Below, piece by piece: positions 26,201 to 33,769 of a stretch of 64,000 nucleotides of DNA (positions are counted from its first letter, which is position 1; each line of letters begins with the position of its first letter). A model generated the notes under the pieces. That model did no database searches. It saw nothing but the letters and a program-made list of their open reading frames with translations, and was not told the DNA's origin. This DNA comes from Dawidia soli (lineage in GTDB: Bacteria > Bacteroidota > Bacteroidia > Cytophagales > Cyclobacteriaceae), in NCBI RefSeq assembly GCF_018598185.1, contig NZ_JAHESC010000009.1:1-64000 (forward strand). Reading direction: 5' to 3'. Made by a program: the position numbers and the translations under genes.

Positions 26201-29200
26201 CATTCGTCAACGTCAGCGTCGGCGTGGTCGTGCCGGCATAAACACCGCCGTCGCTCAGGTACACGGAGCCCTGCTTCCATTTGTAGGTAAGCCCCGCACC
26301 GGTAGCCGTAACGGTGAATTGCACCGAGCCATCTTCACAGATCGTCGCCGGCACCGGCTGCGCCGTAATGACCACGTTGGCATTTAGCTGCAGCTGGGCG
26401 CTGTTGCTCACCGCGGGCGGCGTACAGGTACCCGACACCACGGCCCGGTACAGGTAGCCCTGATAGGATAACGGAATACCCGTCAGGGTCAAGGTCGGGG
26501 TCGTTGCATTCGTATAAATACCGCCGTTCGCTACTGGGTTGTATTGAAGTCCACCGTCCGTGCTTACCTGCCAGGCATATGCCAGCCCCGTGCCGGTCGC
26601 CGTTACTGTAAATGTGGTGTTTCCCCCCTCGCACACAGGTGTATTGTTCACGGGCGACGCCGTAATGACCGGCTTGCGGTTTACACGCAGCAGCACCACC
26701 GCGCTCGTGGCCGTACTGCAGGTACCTGTCACGGCAACGCTGAACGGGCTGTTGTCCATGCCGGCAGGCACGTTCGTGAGCATCAACGTCGGTGTTGTGG
26801 TTCCGCTGAAAACACCACCGTCTGTCAGGGTAGTGCTACCTTGCTTCCATTGATACGACAGTCCAGCGCCCGTCGCGGTGACCGTAAACTGCGTCGAGCC
26901 GTCTTCACAGATCGTCGATGCAACCGGCTGTTGTGCAATGACAGGGTTCGCCTGGACCGTTAACAGCGCAGCATCGCTCAGCGCCGGCGGCGCGCATGTG
27001 CCGCTGATCCTGACACGGTATAAATATCCCTGATATGCCAGCGGCACGTTGGTCAATGTCAGCGTTTTCAGGCTCACGCCGCTGTATACGCCGCCGTTGG
27101 TCAATGCGGTGTACGAAGTACCGCCGTTGGTGCTCACCTGCCATTGATATGCGGGGTTGGTCGTAACACCAGGGTCCACGGTAAAGGTCGTGTTGCCCCC
27201 CTGGCAAATAACCTGTGCTGTCGGCTGGCCGCTCAGGGCCACCTCCGGACCTTCATTGATAGAGAGCGTAGCGTTACCGCTCGACAGCGGCGTACCACAC
27301 GTACCGGTGATCGTTACCGAATACTGGCGGCCGTCGAAGCTGCTCGTAACACCATTCAACACCAGCACGGCGCTGTTGGCGCCGCTATAGACGCCGCCAT
27401 CGGTCACGGGCGTACCGCCTTCATACCATTGGTAGGTCAGGCCCGTACCGGTCGCGGTAACCGAAAACTGCGCCGTACTTCCCTCGCATACCGTCGCCGG
27501 TTGAGGCTGCGCGGTGATCGCCGGCAGCGTATTCACCTGCAGCAAACCGCTATTGCTAAAGATACTGGGCGAGCATGTACCGGTGATACGGGCTCTGTAT
27601 AAATAACCGTTATAGGACACCGGCGTTCCCGTCAGGGTCAGTGTGGCCGTTGCTGCACCGCTGTAAATACTGCCGTTGGTTACGTTCGTATAGCTGGCGC
27701 CACCGTTGGTGCTCACCTGCCACTGGTACACGGCACTGGTGGTCACCCCGGCGTTGACCGTGAAGGTCGCTCCCCCGCCCGCACAGATCGTCTGATTACC
27801 GGGGTGTGCGGTCACCTCCGGTTTCTCCCGCACGGTCAGCGTACCACCGGTGCTCGACACGGCACCGCACGTACCCGTTACTTCTACCGTATAAACATTA
27901 TTATGTTGAGCGCTCTGTGCCGCCGATACGGTCAGTGTAGCGGTCGTCACATTGCTGTAGCTGCTGTTGTTAACAAGGTCTACGCCATTCTCTTTCCACT
28001 GATAGGTAAGTCCCGTCCCTGTCGCCACCACCCGGAACTGCGCATTACTATCTTCACACACCGCTACCGCGACCGGCTGTGTGGTGATCGCCGGGCTGGC
28101 ATTCACCTGCAGCACAGCGCCATTGCTAAACACCGGCGAGCCGCATGTGCCCGAGACGCGGGCGCGGTATACACGGTTGTTCAGGGTGGTTGTCGGCCCG
28201 GTGATCTGTAAGGTAGTCGTCGTTGCACCGCTGTACACCCCGCCGTCGGTAATATTGGAATACGTCGAACCGCTGTTAGCGCTTACCTGCCATTGTATGA
28301 TGGGGTTCGTCGTCACGCCGGGATCAACCGTAAACGTAGCAGTTCCACCTGCGCAAATGGTCTGCGCCACGGGGTGACCGCCACTCCCCACTTCGGGGTT
28401 TTCCCGAATCGTCAACGGCACATCTATACTCGTTGCGGTATTACACGCGCCCGTAACGACCACGCTATACATCCTGCCGTTATAGGCGCTGGTCGGCGCC
28501 GTAATGGTCAGTGTTGGTGTCGTAACACCCGAAAACACAGCCGAGTTTGATAAGTTCACACCGTTCTGGCGCCAGCGATACGTCAGGCCCGAGCCTGTGG
28601 CCGCCACCGAAAACTGAATGACGCCGCCTTCGCAGACCACCTGTGCAACAGGCTCTGCCGCAATAACCGCCGTTGCCTGCACCCGCAGCAACGAGCTGTT
28701 GCTCACCGCCGGCGGGGCACAAGTACCTGTCGCCACCGCCCGGTACAAATAGCCATCATAGCCCACCGGCACCGAGGTTAACACCAGCGACGAGGTCGTA
28801 GCCCCACTGTACACTCCGCCGTTCGACACGGCTGTGTACGATACACCACCGTTGGTACTCACCTGCCAGGTATACGAAACTCCGGTACCGCTGGCCGCTG
28901 CCGTGATCGTCGTATTCGCCCCCTGGCAGATCACCGGCGGCGTAGCCGTCGGGTGGCTTGTTATAACGGGTTGGGTATTGACGGCAAGGGCCACCGGCGT
29001 GCTGGTCGCATTGGCGCAAGCCGATGAAACCACGACCGAATATTGGTTATTATTATAAGAAGCTGGCACGTTGCTCAGCGTGAGCGTCGCCGTGTTACTG
29101 CCACTGTAGATCGTGTTATCCGAAATCGGCGCGCCATTCATCCGCCAGGCATACGTCAGGTTGGTGCCCGTCGCCGTCACTTTAAACTGCACCGTGCCGT

Positions 29201-31211
29201 CCTCGCACACCGTAGCCGGTGTCGGAGGCACGGTGATCGACGCACTGCTTTGAACCGTCAGCAGCGCACCGTTGCTCGTCACACCGGGTGCACATACGCC
29301 GGTGATCACCGCCCGGTACAAATAGCCATTGTAGCTGGCCGGCAGATTTACCAGGCTCAGAATGCCGGTCGTGTAGCCACTATAGATGCCACCGCCGTCC
29401 GTTACGATCGGGCTGTAGGTCAAGCCACCGTTGGAACTCATCTGCCACTGGTACGACACCCCCGTCGGCACCCCTGCGGCTACCGTAAAGCTCACCGGTG
29501 TGGCATTGAGCTGGCACGTCGTCTGGCTGGCCGGTTGTCCCACGATCTCCGGAAGCTCGTGCACCGTCAACCGCGCCGGCGCCGAAATGGCATCGGGCGT
29601 ACAATTTCCTTTCACCACCGCGCGGTAGCGGTAGCCGTCCATGGTTGGCGTAACGGCCGATACCGTCAGCGACGGCGACGTTGTTACCGCGCCCAGGTTC
29701 ACAAAGCCACCACCGTTGTCCACCTGCCACTGATACGTCAGGCCGGCACCGGTGGCCACCACGGTAAACGATGCATTCTGCCCCGCGCAGACCACGGCGT
29801 CCGTCGGCGGATTCGTAACGGCCGGCAGGTCGCTGTAACGGATCTGGACATGGTCGACCGTAGCCGGGCAGGCACCATTTGTTACCGCCCATTGGAATAT
29901 ATAGGTACCGTAGGCACTTACCGTCGCCGTGGCGTTCGCCTGTGTATCGTCATTAAACGACACCGTACCCGGGCCGCTCACCTTGGTCCATACGCCCGAT
30001 CCGACGCCCGGCGTGTTCCCCGCCAGGGTCGCCACCGGGCCGCAAACGTCCGCATCCGCGCCGGCATTTGCCGTGGTCGCCGTTTGGGTTGTCACGGTTA
30101 CCTTGTCCGTCAGGTACGTATCGCAGTTGGTCGTGGGATTGCGTGCATATACCTTGAGGGTGGTACCCGCGGCAATAACATTGCTGGTAATGACGATGTC
30201 ACTCCCGGTGCCCCCTACAAATCCGCTGAGCACGGCACTCGTGGCGTCGTCTTGCAACTGATAGGAAACCCCACTTTGAGAACCTTGCACCGTAACGGCT
30301 ACCGTATTTCCTGCACAGATCGAAGCCGTGGCCGGCGAAACCGTCGGTGTTGCCAGGGGTTCAGCATATATCGTCACCGTACGGACGTCCAGACATGCCG
30401 GCACAAAGGCGACATAGTCGTTGGTCACCGACCAGTTCGAATCGTTCCTGCCCGGCACAACATACGATACCGTCGACGCGCCCACCTGCGGGCCTTCAAT
30501 ACCCTGCGAAGCCGAGCTGGAAGATAAATTGACAGCGGGTGAGTGTATTTCAATGATGTTGGTCGTCTCGTGCAGTTGGATCTGCGTTGTGACCAGCGTT
30601 AAGGCGGCGGCCCGCCGGATATTGGTGTATCGCACGACAAACACGCGGTTCGGCGCGGTGCCGGTAAGGAAGTAATCGATCGTACCGCCCAGCGTCGGGT
30701 CGAGGTCGTCCCACGCGGCGGCGATGATGTTATCCGGATCGGTAACCGTCGTTAAGGCAATGTTGTTGGACGTTGCTACCGAGCTGGGCCCGAAGCCGAT
30801 CAGGCCGTTTGAACCGATCCGCACGGCGGTCTGATCGTTACCAAAGAAATTAAATGTAAAACCGATCGGGATGGCGGCTGTCTGCTCGTCATTCAGCAGG
30901 TTGACCGTTGTGGCTGCCCCCGACGACAACGGATTAAAGGTACCCGCCGTGGAAATGGTATACGTGTTGGCATCGCCGTTCGTAGCGATCAGTGTGTGTG
31001 TGCCTACGCCTGCGGCCGCCGGATCGAACGTCGACCCTGTAACGCCCGGACCATAATAGTAAGTTCCCCCCGTCAGTGTAAAGGCCGGAGCATCGACGCA
31101 GTACGACGGATCGAGATTGGTAAAAGTACACTGGGCCGACGCATCCCACGCCGGCATCAACAGGCCAATCCATCCGAAAATAAGTGCTGCTAAGAGGGGT
31201 CTTATTGGCAT
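20265..31211 (-). CDS. Giant T9SS-secreted multidomain surface protein (Ig-like, PKD-like, PKD, C-terminal sorting domain)
   Basis: A 3648-residue secreted protein. A signal peptide (about 1-27) leads to a beta-rich N-terminal domain (about 30-290). Fifteen Ig-like modules run from about 450 to 1894; modules 2-15 alternate between an A type (YQWQVSTNGG..GYLYRA) and a B type (YRWKQGS..LSDGGVFSG). Six PKD-like modules of TYTWTV type follow (about 1895-2453), then three VNAGAD modules (to about 2740), two single beta modules, two PKD domains (EWDFDDGD, YSWTFDDG; about 2920-3114), a MAM/jelly-roll-like domain (about 3114-3310), a thioredoxin-like domain without CxxC, and a type A T9SS sorting domain (about 3564-3648, LKIYPNPASKQL). 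The end predicts export by the type IX system and cell-surface anchoring or release. It is last in a four-gene leftward series; TTTT-N18-TACTTTAG at 31224-31253 may be an internal promoter. Confidence 0.9.
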   Translation of the reverse strand: MPIRPLLAALIFGWIGLLMPAWDASAQCTFTNLDPSYCVDAPAFTLTGGTYYYGPGVTGSTFDPAAAGVGTHTLIATNGDANTYTISTAGTFNPLSSGAATTVNLLNDEQTAAIPIGFTFNFFGNDQTAVRIGSNGLIGFGPSSVATSNNIALTTVTDPDNIIAAAWDDLDPTLGGTIDYFLTGTAPNRVFVVRYTNIRRAAALTLVTTQIQLHETTNIIEIHSPAVNLSSSSASQGIEGPQVGASTVSYVVPGRNDSNWSVTNDYVAFVPACLDVRTVTIYAEPLATPTVSPATASICAGNTVAVTVQGSQSGVSYQLQDDATSAVLSGFVGGTGSDIVITSNVIAAGTTLKVYARNPTTNCDTYLTDKVTVTTQTATTANAGADADVCGPVATLAGNTPGVGSGVWTKVSGPGTVSFNDDTQANATATVSAYGTYIFQWAVTNGACPATVDHVQIRYSDLPAVTNPPTDAVVCAGQNASFTVVATGAGLTYQWQVDNGGGFVNLGAVTTSPSLTVSAVTPTMDGYRYRAVVKGNCTPDAISAPARLTVHELPEIVGQPASQTTCQLNATPVSFTVAAGVPTGVSYQWQMSSNGGLTYSPIVTDGGGIYSGYTTGILSLVNLPASYNGYLYRAVITGVCAPGVTSNGALLTVQSSASITVPPTPATVCEDGTVQFKVTATGTNLTYAWRMNGAPISDNTIYSGSNTATLTLSNVPASYNNNQYSVVVSSACANATSTPVALAVNTQPVITSHPTATPPVICQGANTTITAAASGTGVSYTWQVSTNGGVSYTAVSNGGVYSGATTSSLVLTSVPVGYDGYLYRAVATGTCAPPAVSNSSLLRVQATAVIAAEPVAQVVCEGGVIQFSVAATGSGLTYRWRQNGVNLSNSAVFSGVTTPTLTITAPTSAYNGRMYSVVVTGACNTATSIDVPLTIRENPEVGSGGHPVAQTICAGGTATFTVDPGVTTNPIIQWQVSANSGSTYSNITDGGVYSGATTTTLQITGPTTTLNNRVYRARVSGTCGSPVFSNGAVLQVNASPAITTQPVAVAVCEDSNAQFRVVATGTGLTYQWKENGVDLVNNSSYSNVTTATLTVSAAQSAQHNNVYTVEVTGTCGAVSSTGGTLTVREKPEVTAHPGNQTICAGGGATFTVNAGVTTSAVYQWQVSTNGGASYTNVTNGSIYSGAATATLTLTGTPVSYNGYLYRARITGTCSPSIFSNSGLLQVNTLPAITAQPQPATVCEGSTAQFSVTATGTGLTYQWYEGGTPVTDGGVYSGANSAVLVLNGVTSSFDGRQYSVTITGTCGTPLSSGNATLSINEGPEVALSGQPTAQVICQGGNTTFTVDPGVTTNPAYQWQVSTNGGTSYTALTNGGVYSGVSLKTLTLTNVPLAYQGYLYRVRISGTCAPPALSDAALLTVQANPVIAQQPVASTICEDGSTQFTVTATGAGLSYQWKQGSTTLTDGGVFSGTTTPTLMLTNVPAGMDNSPFSVAVTGTCSTATSAVVLLRVNRKPVITASPVNNTPVCEGGNTTFTVTATGTGLAYAWQVSTDGGLQYNPVANGGIYTNATTPTLTLTGIPLSYQGYLYRAVVSGTCTPPAVSNSAQLQLNANVVITAQPVPATICEDGSVQFTVTATGAGLTYKWKQGSVYLSDGGVYAGTTTPTLTLTNVPFGFNGNQYTVEIGGTCAGTTSTAAALTVQHKPVIVGQPSNSVPVCEGGNASFTVVATGTTAPTYSWEVSTNGGVSYTAVADGGVYSDATTAVLKLTGAPYSYHGYLYRAIVRGACEPPAVSNSAVLTIQNQVSITAHPADADVCEDGSAQFTVAAIGAGLTYRWKQGSAYLSDGGVFSGTTTATLTLANIPLALDGTEYSVEITGTCSTLTSDAATLTLRTKPTAFAADASICTGQTTNLVITNPNNVAGTTYTWTVQSVTNVTGASAGGGTSTIAQPLSVTDGVSTGHVTYLIQPVASGCAGPGFAVHVTVTPLPIAAALPQSICSGTATNVAITNPNGVTGTGYTWVVQSFSNVSGQAAGDGSVIGQVLTSVDGVNPGTVTYRITPHVNGCTGNFVDVTVTVNPQPSITDPPSSLVTEICSGTALNFLPTASITPGTTFTWESTVVGSLSGVTPTGNGAITDTPVNTGNTAAAVIYKITPTAGSCSGTAVNYVVAVRPKPTAYADGQTICSGEPTSVAISNPNNVAGTTYTWTVVAAGTSNVSGAAAGAGNVIRQVLTTTDGVNTGTVTYQITPYSGDCPGVPFDVTVTVKPVPAINNPPTDLTRQLCSGELLSFTPTSAVSGVNFTWTRTFTGPIDPASVPASGSGALSHMPVNTGNAVGIITYVFTPDVGGCTGPSANLVVHVKPLPSAQADDVTICSGERAQISILPAPKNVSGTTFTWTAAPGTNIAGAASGDGSVIDQLLTTTNASVGHVVYTIYPLANGCTGPSSTVTVTVNPAVTVNAGADFSVCEAEVMPMTVPLTGTIGGGASDGTWFIKTGDGSISASTTTTLKEVQATYTAVVGDVARGFVKLYLITNDPDLTGPCTTKTDTLMIFFNHRARIVPLVDYVVCEPNRIDLSGMLAGSAVNGAWSIVSAAGSLSVSSVTTDMRVNAPYTTSLPADINQTLIFRLTANDPDGPGPCTAVYDEVNVFVQESAKVNAGADFAICENDVVHLNGTMNGSAGQTTWSGGDGDPVRYSDVHDLQALYTPTQADSIAGHIFFTLTSNDPDAGGPCTAVSDQVAVTINRLPKPSIFGLEPAYAENDDIEVLQGFPEGPGGVFTGPGIQAGTSWFDPQHANIGINVITYTFTDANGCVGSVSQTVIVNPLTDIDFGIQVGAGLTDFSAEPRICTNVGKARLVGDPPAGTGSVPTGFASPLTPGILGSDAAGQYINTDGLLAGEYFVEYTYTNAVGATNTMLKRIVINASPQAVIGANNSCVTDSVAFADLSTIPNNTFNGTINGWEWDFDDGDVKKTIQHPKWKYSREGYYHVTLTVKTDQNCTAMTEKQIFIGTKPKVDFTWTKICSGEATKFRSRSEIALGSIEEYSWTFDDGYVLPFGEGADNIPAGTHDGHTQGTYENPSHQYQAFQTYRVNLRVRTDVGCEKDTTIAVYILDYHLPVSADGYQTDFEDGAGAWIKVETGNPSSWVFGTPNGNKINGAFSGDNAWWTGGNPDPAASPYYSTYYGNEDSYILGPCVNLSALERPMASIRYWSDTQKNFDGAVLQYSSDGGQTWRVVGTEDRWGIDWYNGSNLSGKPGGQDNFAWTDTTDTANGWRNGRYNLNALPKDTVVFRIAFGANEDNERGRILNGFAFDDIYIGEKERNVLVEHFTNNASQPSLAADDFINRLNPKDHIKLQYHLPTPGFDQIAVDNTTDPAVRSQLYGVSQPPLAVMDGIFGQYYNDVDFTGAYDKITDRELDRRSLESPSFRIGIVIDPTAPANVLRATISYTFIDEEHTFTPPMILQAALVEDGIEIGTSGRYNRNSLRKLLFGPEGFLINEPLEVGKVYTRTVEYPITVPIVNGDSLSLLAFAQDKASRHILQAEIVKIEETKTASEPVGLPDDPATAALARLKIYPNPASKQLNLFTGTRLERDYSWKVVDQRGVTVLDGMVNRNLAVPQALDISSLPNGIYVLSVQAGGKAVLYTKIVVLN

Positions 31212-31287
31212 AAAAAGCAGATACTAAAGTATTTATCGATTTCCGACGAAAAATGTAACCTCGTATAACGGCCGCACAGCCCTCCCC

Positions 31288-32625
31288 TCAGTCCAGCAAT
31301 TCGCCCTGTGCGTTCAGTTTAAATAAGGCTATTTTCCGCTGGGTTTCCAGCTCGATCGTTCCCAGGAGAAGAATGCGTCCATCCGGCAGCTCGGCTACCG
31401 CCGCGCCCCGGCTGTTCTTGTCAAAGGCACCAAACGTCGCCGTCCAGCGTGGCGTGCTCGCCATGTCCACTTGCACCAGCCGTATGGTCGAACCCAACGT
31501 AGTCTTTTCGTGGCCCAATAGCAAAAAACCGTTGGAATATACCGCCGGCGCCACGGCATGCGCCAGGAACGAGCCTGACAAGCCGCGCACAACGCCTTCG
31601 TCGATCAGCCCGCGTGTACTGTTTCGCCGGCAAAAATACAGGTCGCCCCATGCCTCCGGGTTTACCACGATACCGTTATTGATCGCCGACGTGCCAAATT
31701 CATAATATCCACCGCCCAGCGCCGCCGGCACTTGAATGGCCGCAACCATCTGCTCCCGCCGCACGGGATCGCCGGAGAACATGACCTCGGCATTGGAGAG
31801 GCCCTCTGGATTCAGCCGCCACGTATTGAAGTTCGATTCGTATTGCGTGTCCCCTTGCGTAGACCACAGACCATCCGAATAGGTGAACCAGTAGAACTCG
31901 GCGGGCGACTTCTCCAATATCTTGATGCCCGAACCGATATGTTCGCCCAACGACTGCCCCCGCCCCTCTTCGTCGGGTGGAATTGCATCCTCTACCGTCG
32001 TCCAGGCGCGCGTAAAGTCACTGTTAAAACCTAATGCAAATAGATCCTCGAGATCCGAGTCGGAGTCCGGATCGAGATAGATGCTTTCATCCGCCGAGTT
32101 TCCCGTGACCGTGAAACCACCGTTGGACAAGGCGGTGATACTATAGGCAAAAAGCGTTTTCCACTTACCATTGTTCCTGCCAAAATACATGCTGTCGATG
32201 ACCGAGCCATCGCCGCGAACGCGAAGCACCTTGAAGTCATAGACATTGTCATTCGTACTCGGGTCCGTGCCGTACAATGTATTGGACAAGACCAGAAAGT
32301 TACCATCGGCCGTGGGCTCCAGGTCCTGTGCATTTTCGTCGTTGCCATCCATCGCACCGTATCGCTTTTGCCAGAGCATCTCGCCACGCGCATCCACCTT
32401 GATCAGCACCATGCGTTTGTTCCGGCCCAGCACCTGGGTATTGCCCAGCAGCAATGCCGTACCATCGGCATTCACCACCATGTCGACAGCATCCTGGTTG
32501 CCATCTTCGCCGTAATATTTAACGAAGTAGTTCTGAAACCCGCCTTCGAAGTCCTGTTTGGTATCGCAGGCACACAGGACCGCCAGCAGCCCCAGGAAGA
32601 TGTAGCTATTTCTCCGTAGTGACAT
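31288..32625 (-). CDS. Outer-surface or periplasmic lipoprotein with propeller-like repeats
   Basis: A 445-residue lipoprotein: signal sequence with lipobox LCAC (acylated Cys near residue 20), then blades of a probable beta-propeller with the recurrent pattern ..VVNADGTALLLGNT..LIKVDARGEMLWQKRYG and AVAELPDGRILLLGT. Such repeats resemble PQQ-type or delta-60-type propellers, which bind proteins rather than catalyse. An acidic DPDSDSDLEDL segment near residue 190 may bind calcium. Its start overlaps the end of the barrel gene by 20 bases, and the giant T9SS cargo gene begins 76 bases downstream, so it probably belongs to the same surface complex. Confidence 0.78.
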   Translation of the reverse strand: MSLRRNSYIFLGLLAVLCACDTKQDFEGGFQNYFVKYYGEDGNQDAVDMVVNADGTALLLGNTQVLGRNKRMVLIKVDARGEMLWQKRYGAMDGNDENAQDLEPTADGNFLVLSNTLYGTDPSTNDNVYDFKVLRVRGDGSVIDSMYFGRNNGKWKTLFAYSITALSNGGFTVTGNSADESIYLDPDSDSDLEDLFALGFNSDFTRAWTTVEDAIPPDEEGRGQSLGEHIGSGIKILEKSPAEFYWFTYSDGLWSTQGDTQYESNFNTWRLNPEGLSNAEVMFSGDPVRREQMVAAIQVPAALGGGYYEFGTSAINNGIVVNPEAWGDLYFCRRNSTRGLIDEGVVRGLSGSFLAHAVAPAVYSNGFLLLGHEKTTLGSTIRLVQVDMASTPRWTATFGAFDKNSRGAAVAELPDGRILLLGTIELETQRKIALFKLNAQGELLD

Positions 32626-33757
32626 GATCCTGCTTTTTAAGATTGCGCATGACAGATTTCGACCGCGCTTTTTTCAACTTTCGCGGTTTGTAGAGTGGGT
32701 GGATATAGCCCACCGACAAGTACAGATGGTCCATCCGGAAGAGGTCGTCCACATACCCCCACCGCAAGGCGGCCTCGGCACCGGATTGAAAGCCCTCCGA
32801 CGTGCGGGGACTGGAGTCGTCATACTCATAAATACTGTTGCGTGCATCTACCAGGTTGGTGAGCCCGAACGAATACCGCAGATCTATAAAAACATAGTCC
32901 AGGTCCACTTTATATTTCACGCCGGCGCCGATGTGCCACGAGCGGTTCAACAGGTTACGTTTCGGTTTGAATTTCAACACGGGGCTTTCACGGTCGATAT
33001 TCTCCTCGCGGTCGGCTGTAGGGTTATAGTTGCGGTCGGAATATGTAATGGTCACCCGGTCACCCAGCAGCAGGTCGAGCGAAACTCCTGCATAAATGTA
33101 AGGCCGATACTTCCCTTCTACATCCGAATATTTGATCGACAACGGCACGCGTGCCCAGCTTTGGCGGTCGTAGACGTCGGCCAGGTCGCGGCCATAGATG
33201 CCCGAGATGCGCTGTTTATAAGAGGAGAAGACGTAGGTGCCTTCCAGCATCGCGCTGAAGTGATCGTTGTAGTTCCACTCCACACCTACCGCGGCCTGGC
33301 CTCCGGGCCGGAGCAAATTCTGCTGGTGTCCGTCGGTTGCCTGTCGGTCGAGAATGGTGTGTATAAACGACACGTTCGCACCGGCCTTTGCAAACAGCGT
33401 AAAGATGGGTGTCGTGGTGAATTTCGAGCTAAGGTATACCAGGTCGATCGGATCGCGTTTTTCGTCGGTGACAAACTCGGGGTCGGCCCGCAGCACTTCG
33501 AGGTAGCTGTTCTCTGCGTTAAAGGGATCTTCCAGCAACAGGTATGTTTCCGACAACAGCAGGAACGCCCGCTGGCGCCATTCTTTATTCTGGTTCTTTT
33601 GCAGGCAGCCGCTGAGAATGGACGGGATGACATACAGATGGCCCGCGTTGAACTCGTCGGTAGCGCGGTTCAACGTCAGCTCGCATTCATCCTGGGCCAC
33701 CGTCCGGAAGCTTGCGAGGAACAGCGCGATCCATAAAAATGATTGATACCGTAACAT
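32606..33757 (-). CDS. Outer-membrane beta-barrel protein with N-terminal helical repeat region
   Basis: A 383-residue exported protein: signal peptide (about 1-21, ending FRTVAQ), a helical region with TPR character (about 25-105, including QRAFLLLSETYLLLEDPFNA), then a beta-barrel of alternating strands from about 118 onward (FTLFAKAGANVSFI, AAVGVEWNYNDHFSAMLEGT, YRPYIYAGVSLDLLLGD, WHIGAGVKYKVDLDYVFIDL, LYLSVGYIHPLY) of the Ompb/PorT-like type. The C-terminal 25 residues are basic and may face the periplasm. It lies 12 bases after the nSTAND1 gene and overlaps the lipoprotein gene, so the three are almost certainly one transcript. Confidence 0.8.
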   Translation of the reverse strand: MLRYQSFLWIALFLASFRTVAQDECELTLNRATDEFNAGHLYVIPSILSGCLQKNQNKEWRQRAFLLLSETYLLLEDPFNAENSYLEVLRADPEFVTDEKRDPIDLVYLSSKFTTTPIFTLFAKAGANVSFIHTILDRQATDGHQQNLLRPGGQAAVGVEWNYNDHFSAMLEGTYVFSSYKQRISGIYGRDLADVYDRQSWARVPLSIKYSDVEGKYRPYIYAGVSLDLLLGDRVTITYSDRNYNPTADREENIDRESPVLKFKPKRNLLNRSWHIGAGVKYKVDLDYVFIDLRYSFGLTNLVDARNSIYEYDDSSPRTSEGFQSGAEAALRWGYVDDLFRMDHLYLSVGYIHPLYKPRKLKKARSKSVMRNLKKQDHVTTEK

Positions 33758-33769
33758 CCGTTGTTCTGT

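Noticed and set aside
25500-29560. CRISPR-like repeats
   Set aside because: The repetition is coding, about 575 bases per unit, and diverged at synonymous sites. There are no short identical repeats with unique spacers.
20856-30527. Long open frames on the plus strand inside the giant gene (for example 559 aa at 20856-22535 and 494 aa at 29043-30527)
   Set aside because: They are mirror frames of a repetitive, stop-poor coding strand. Their translations are Arg/His-rich with no domain, and the minus-strand protein is clearly real.
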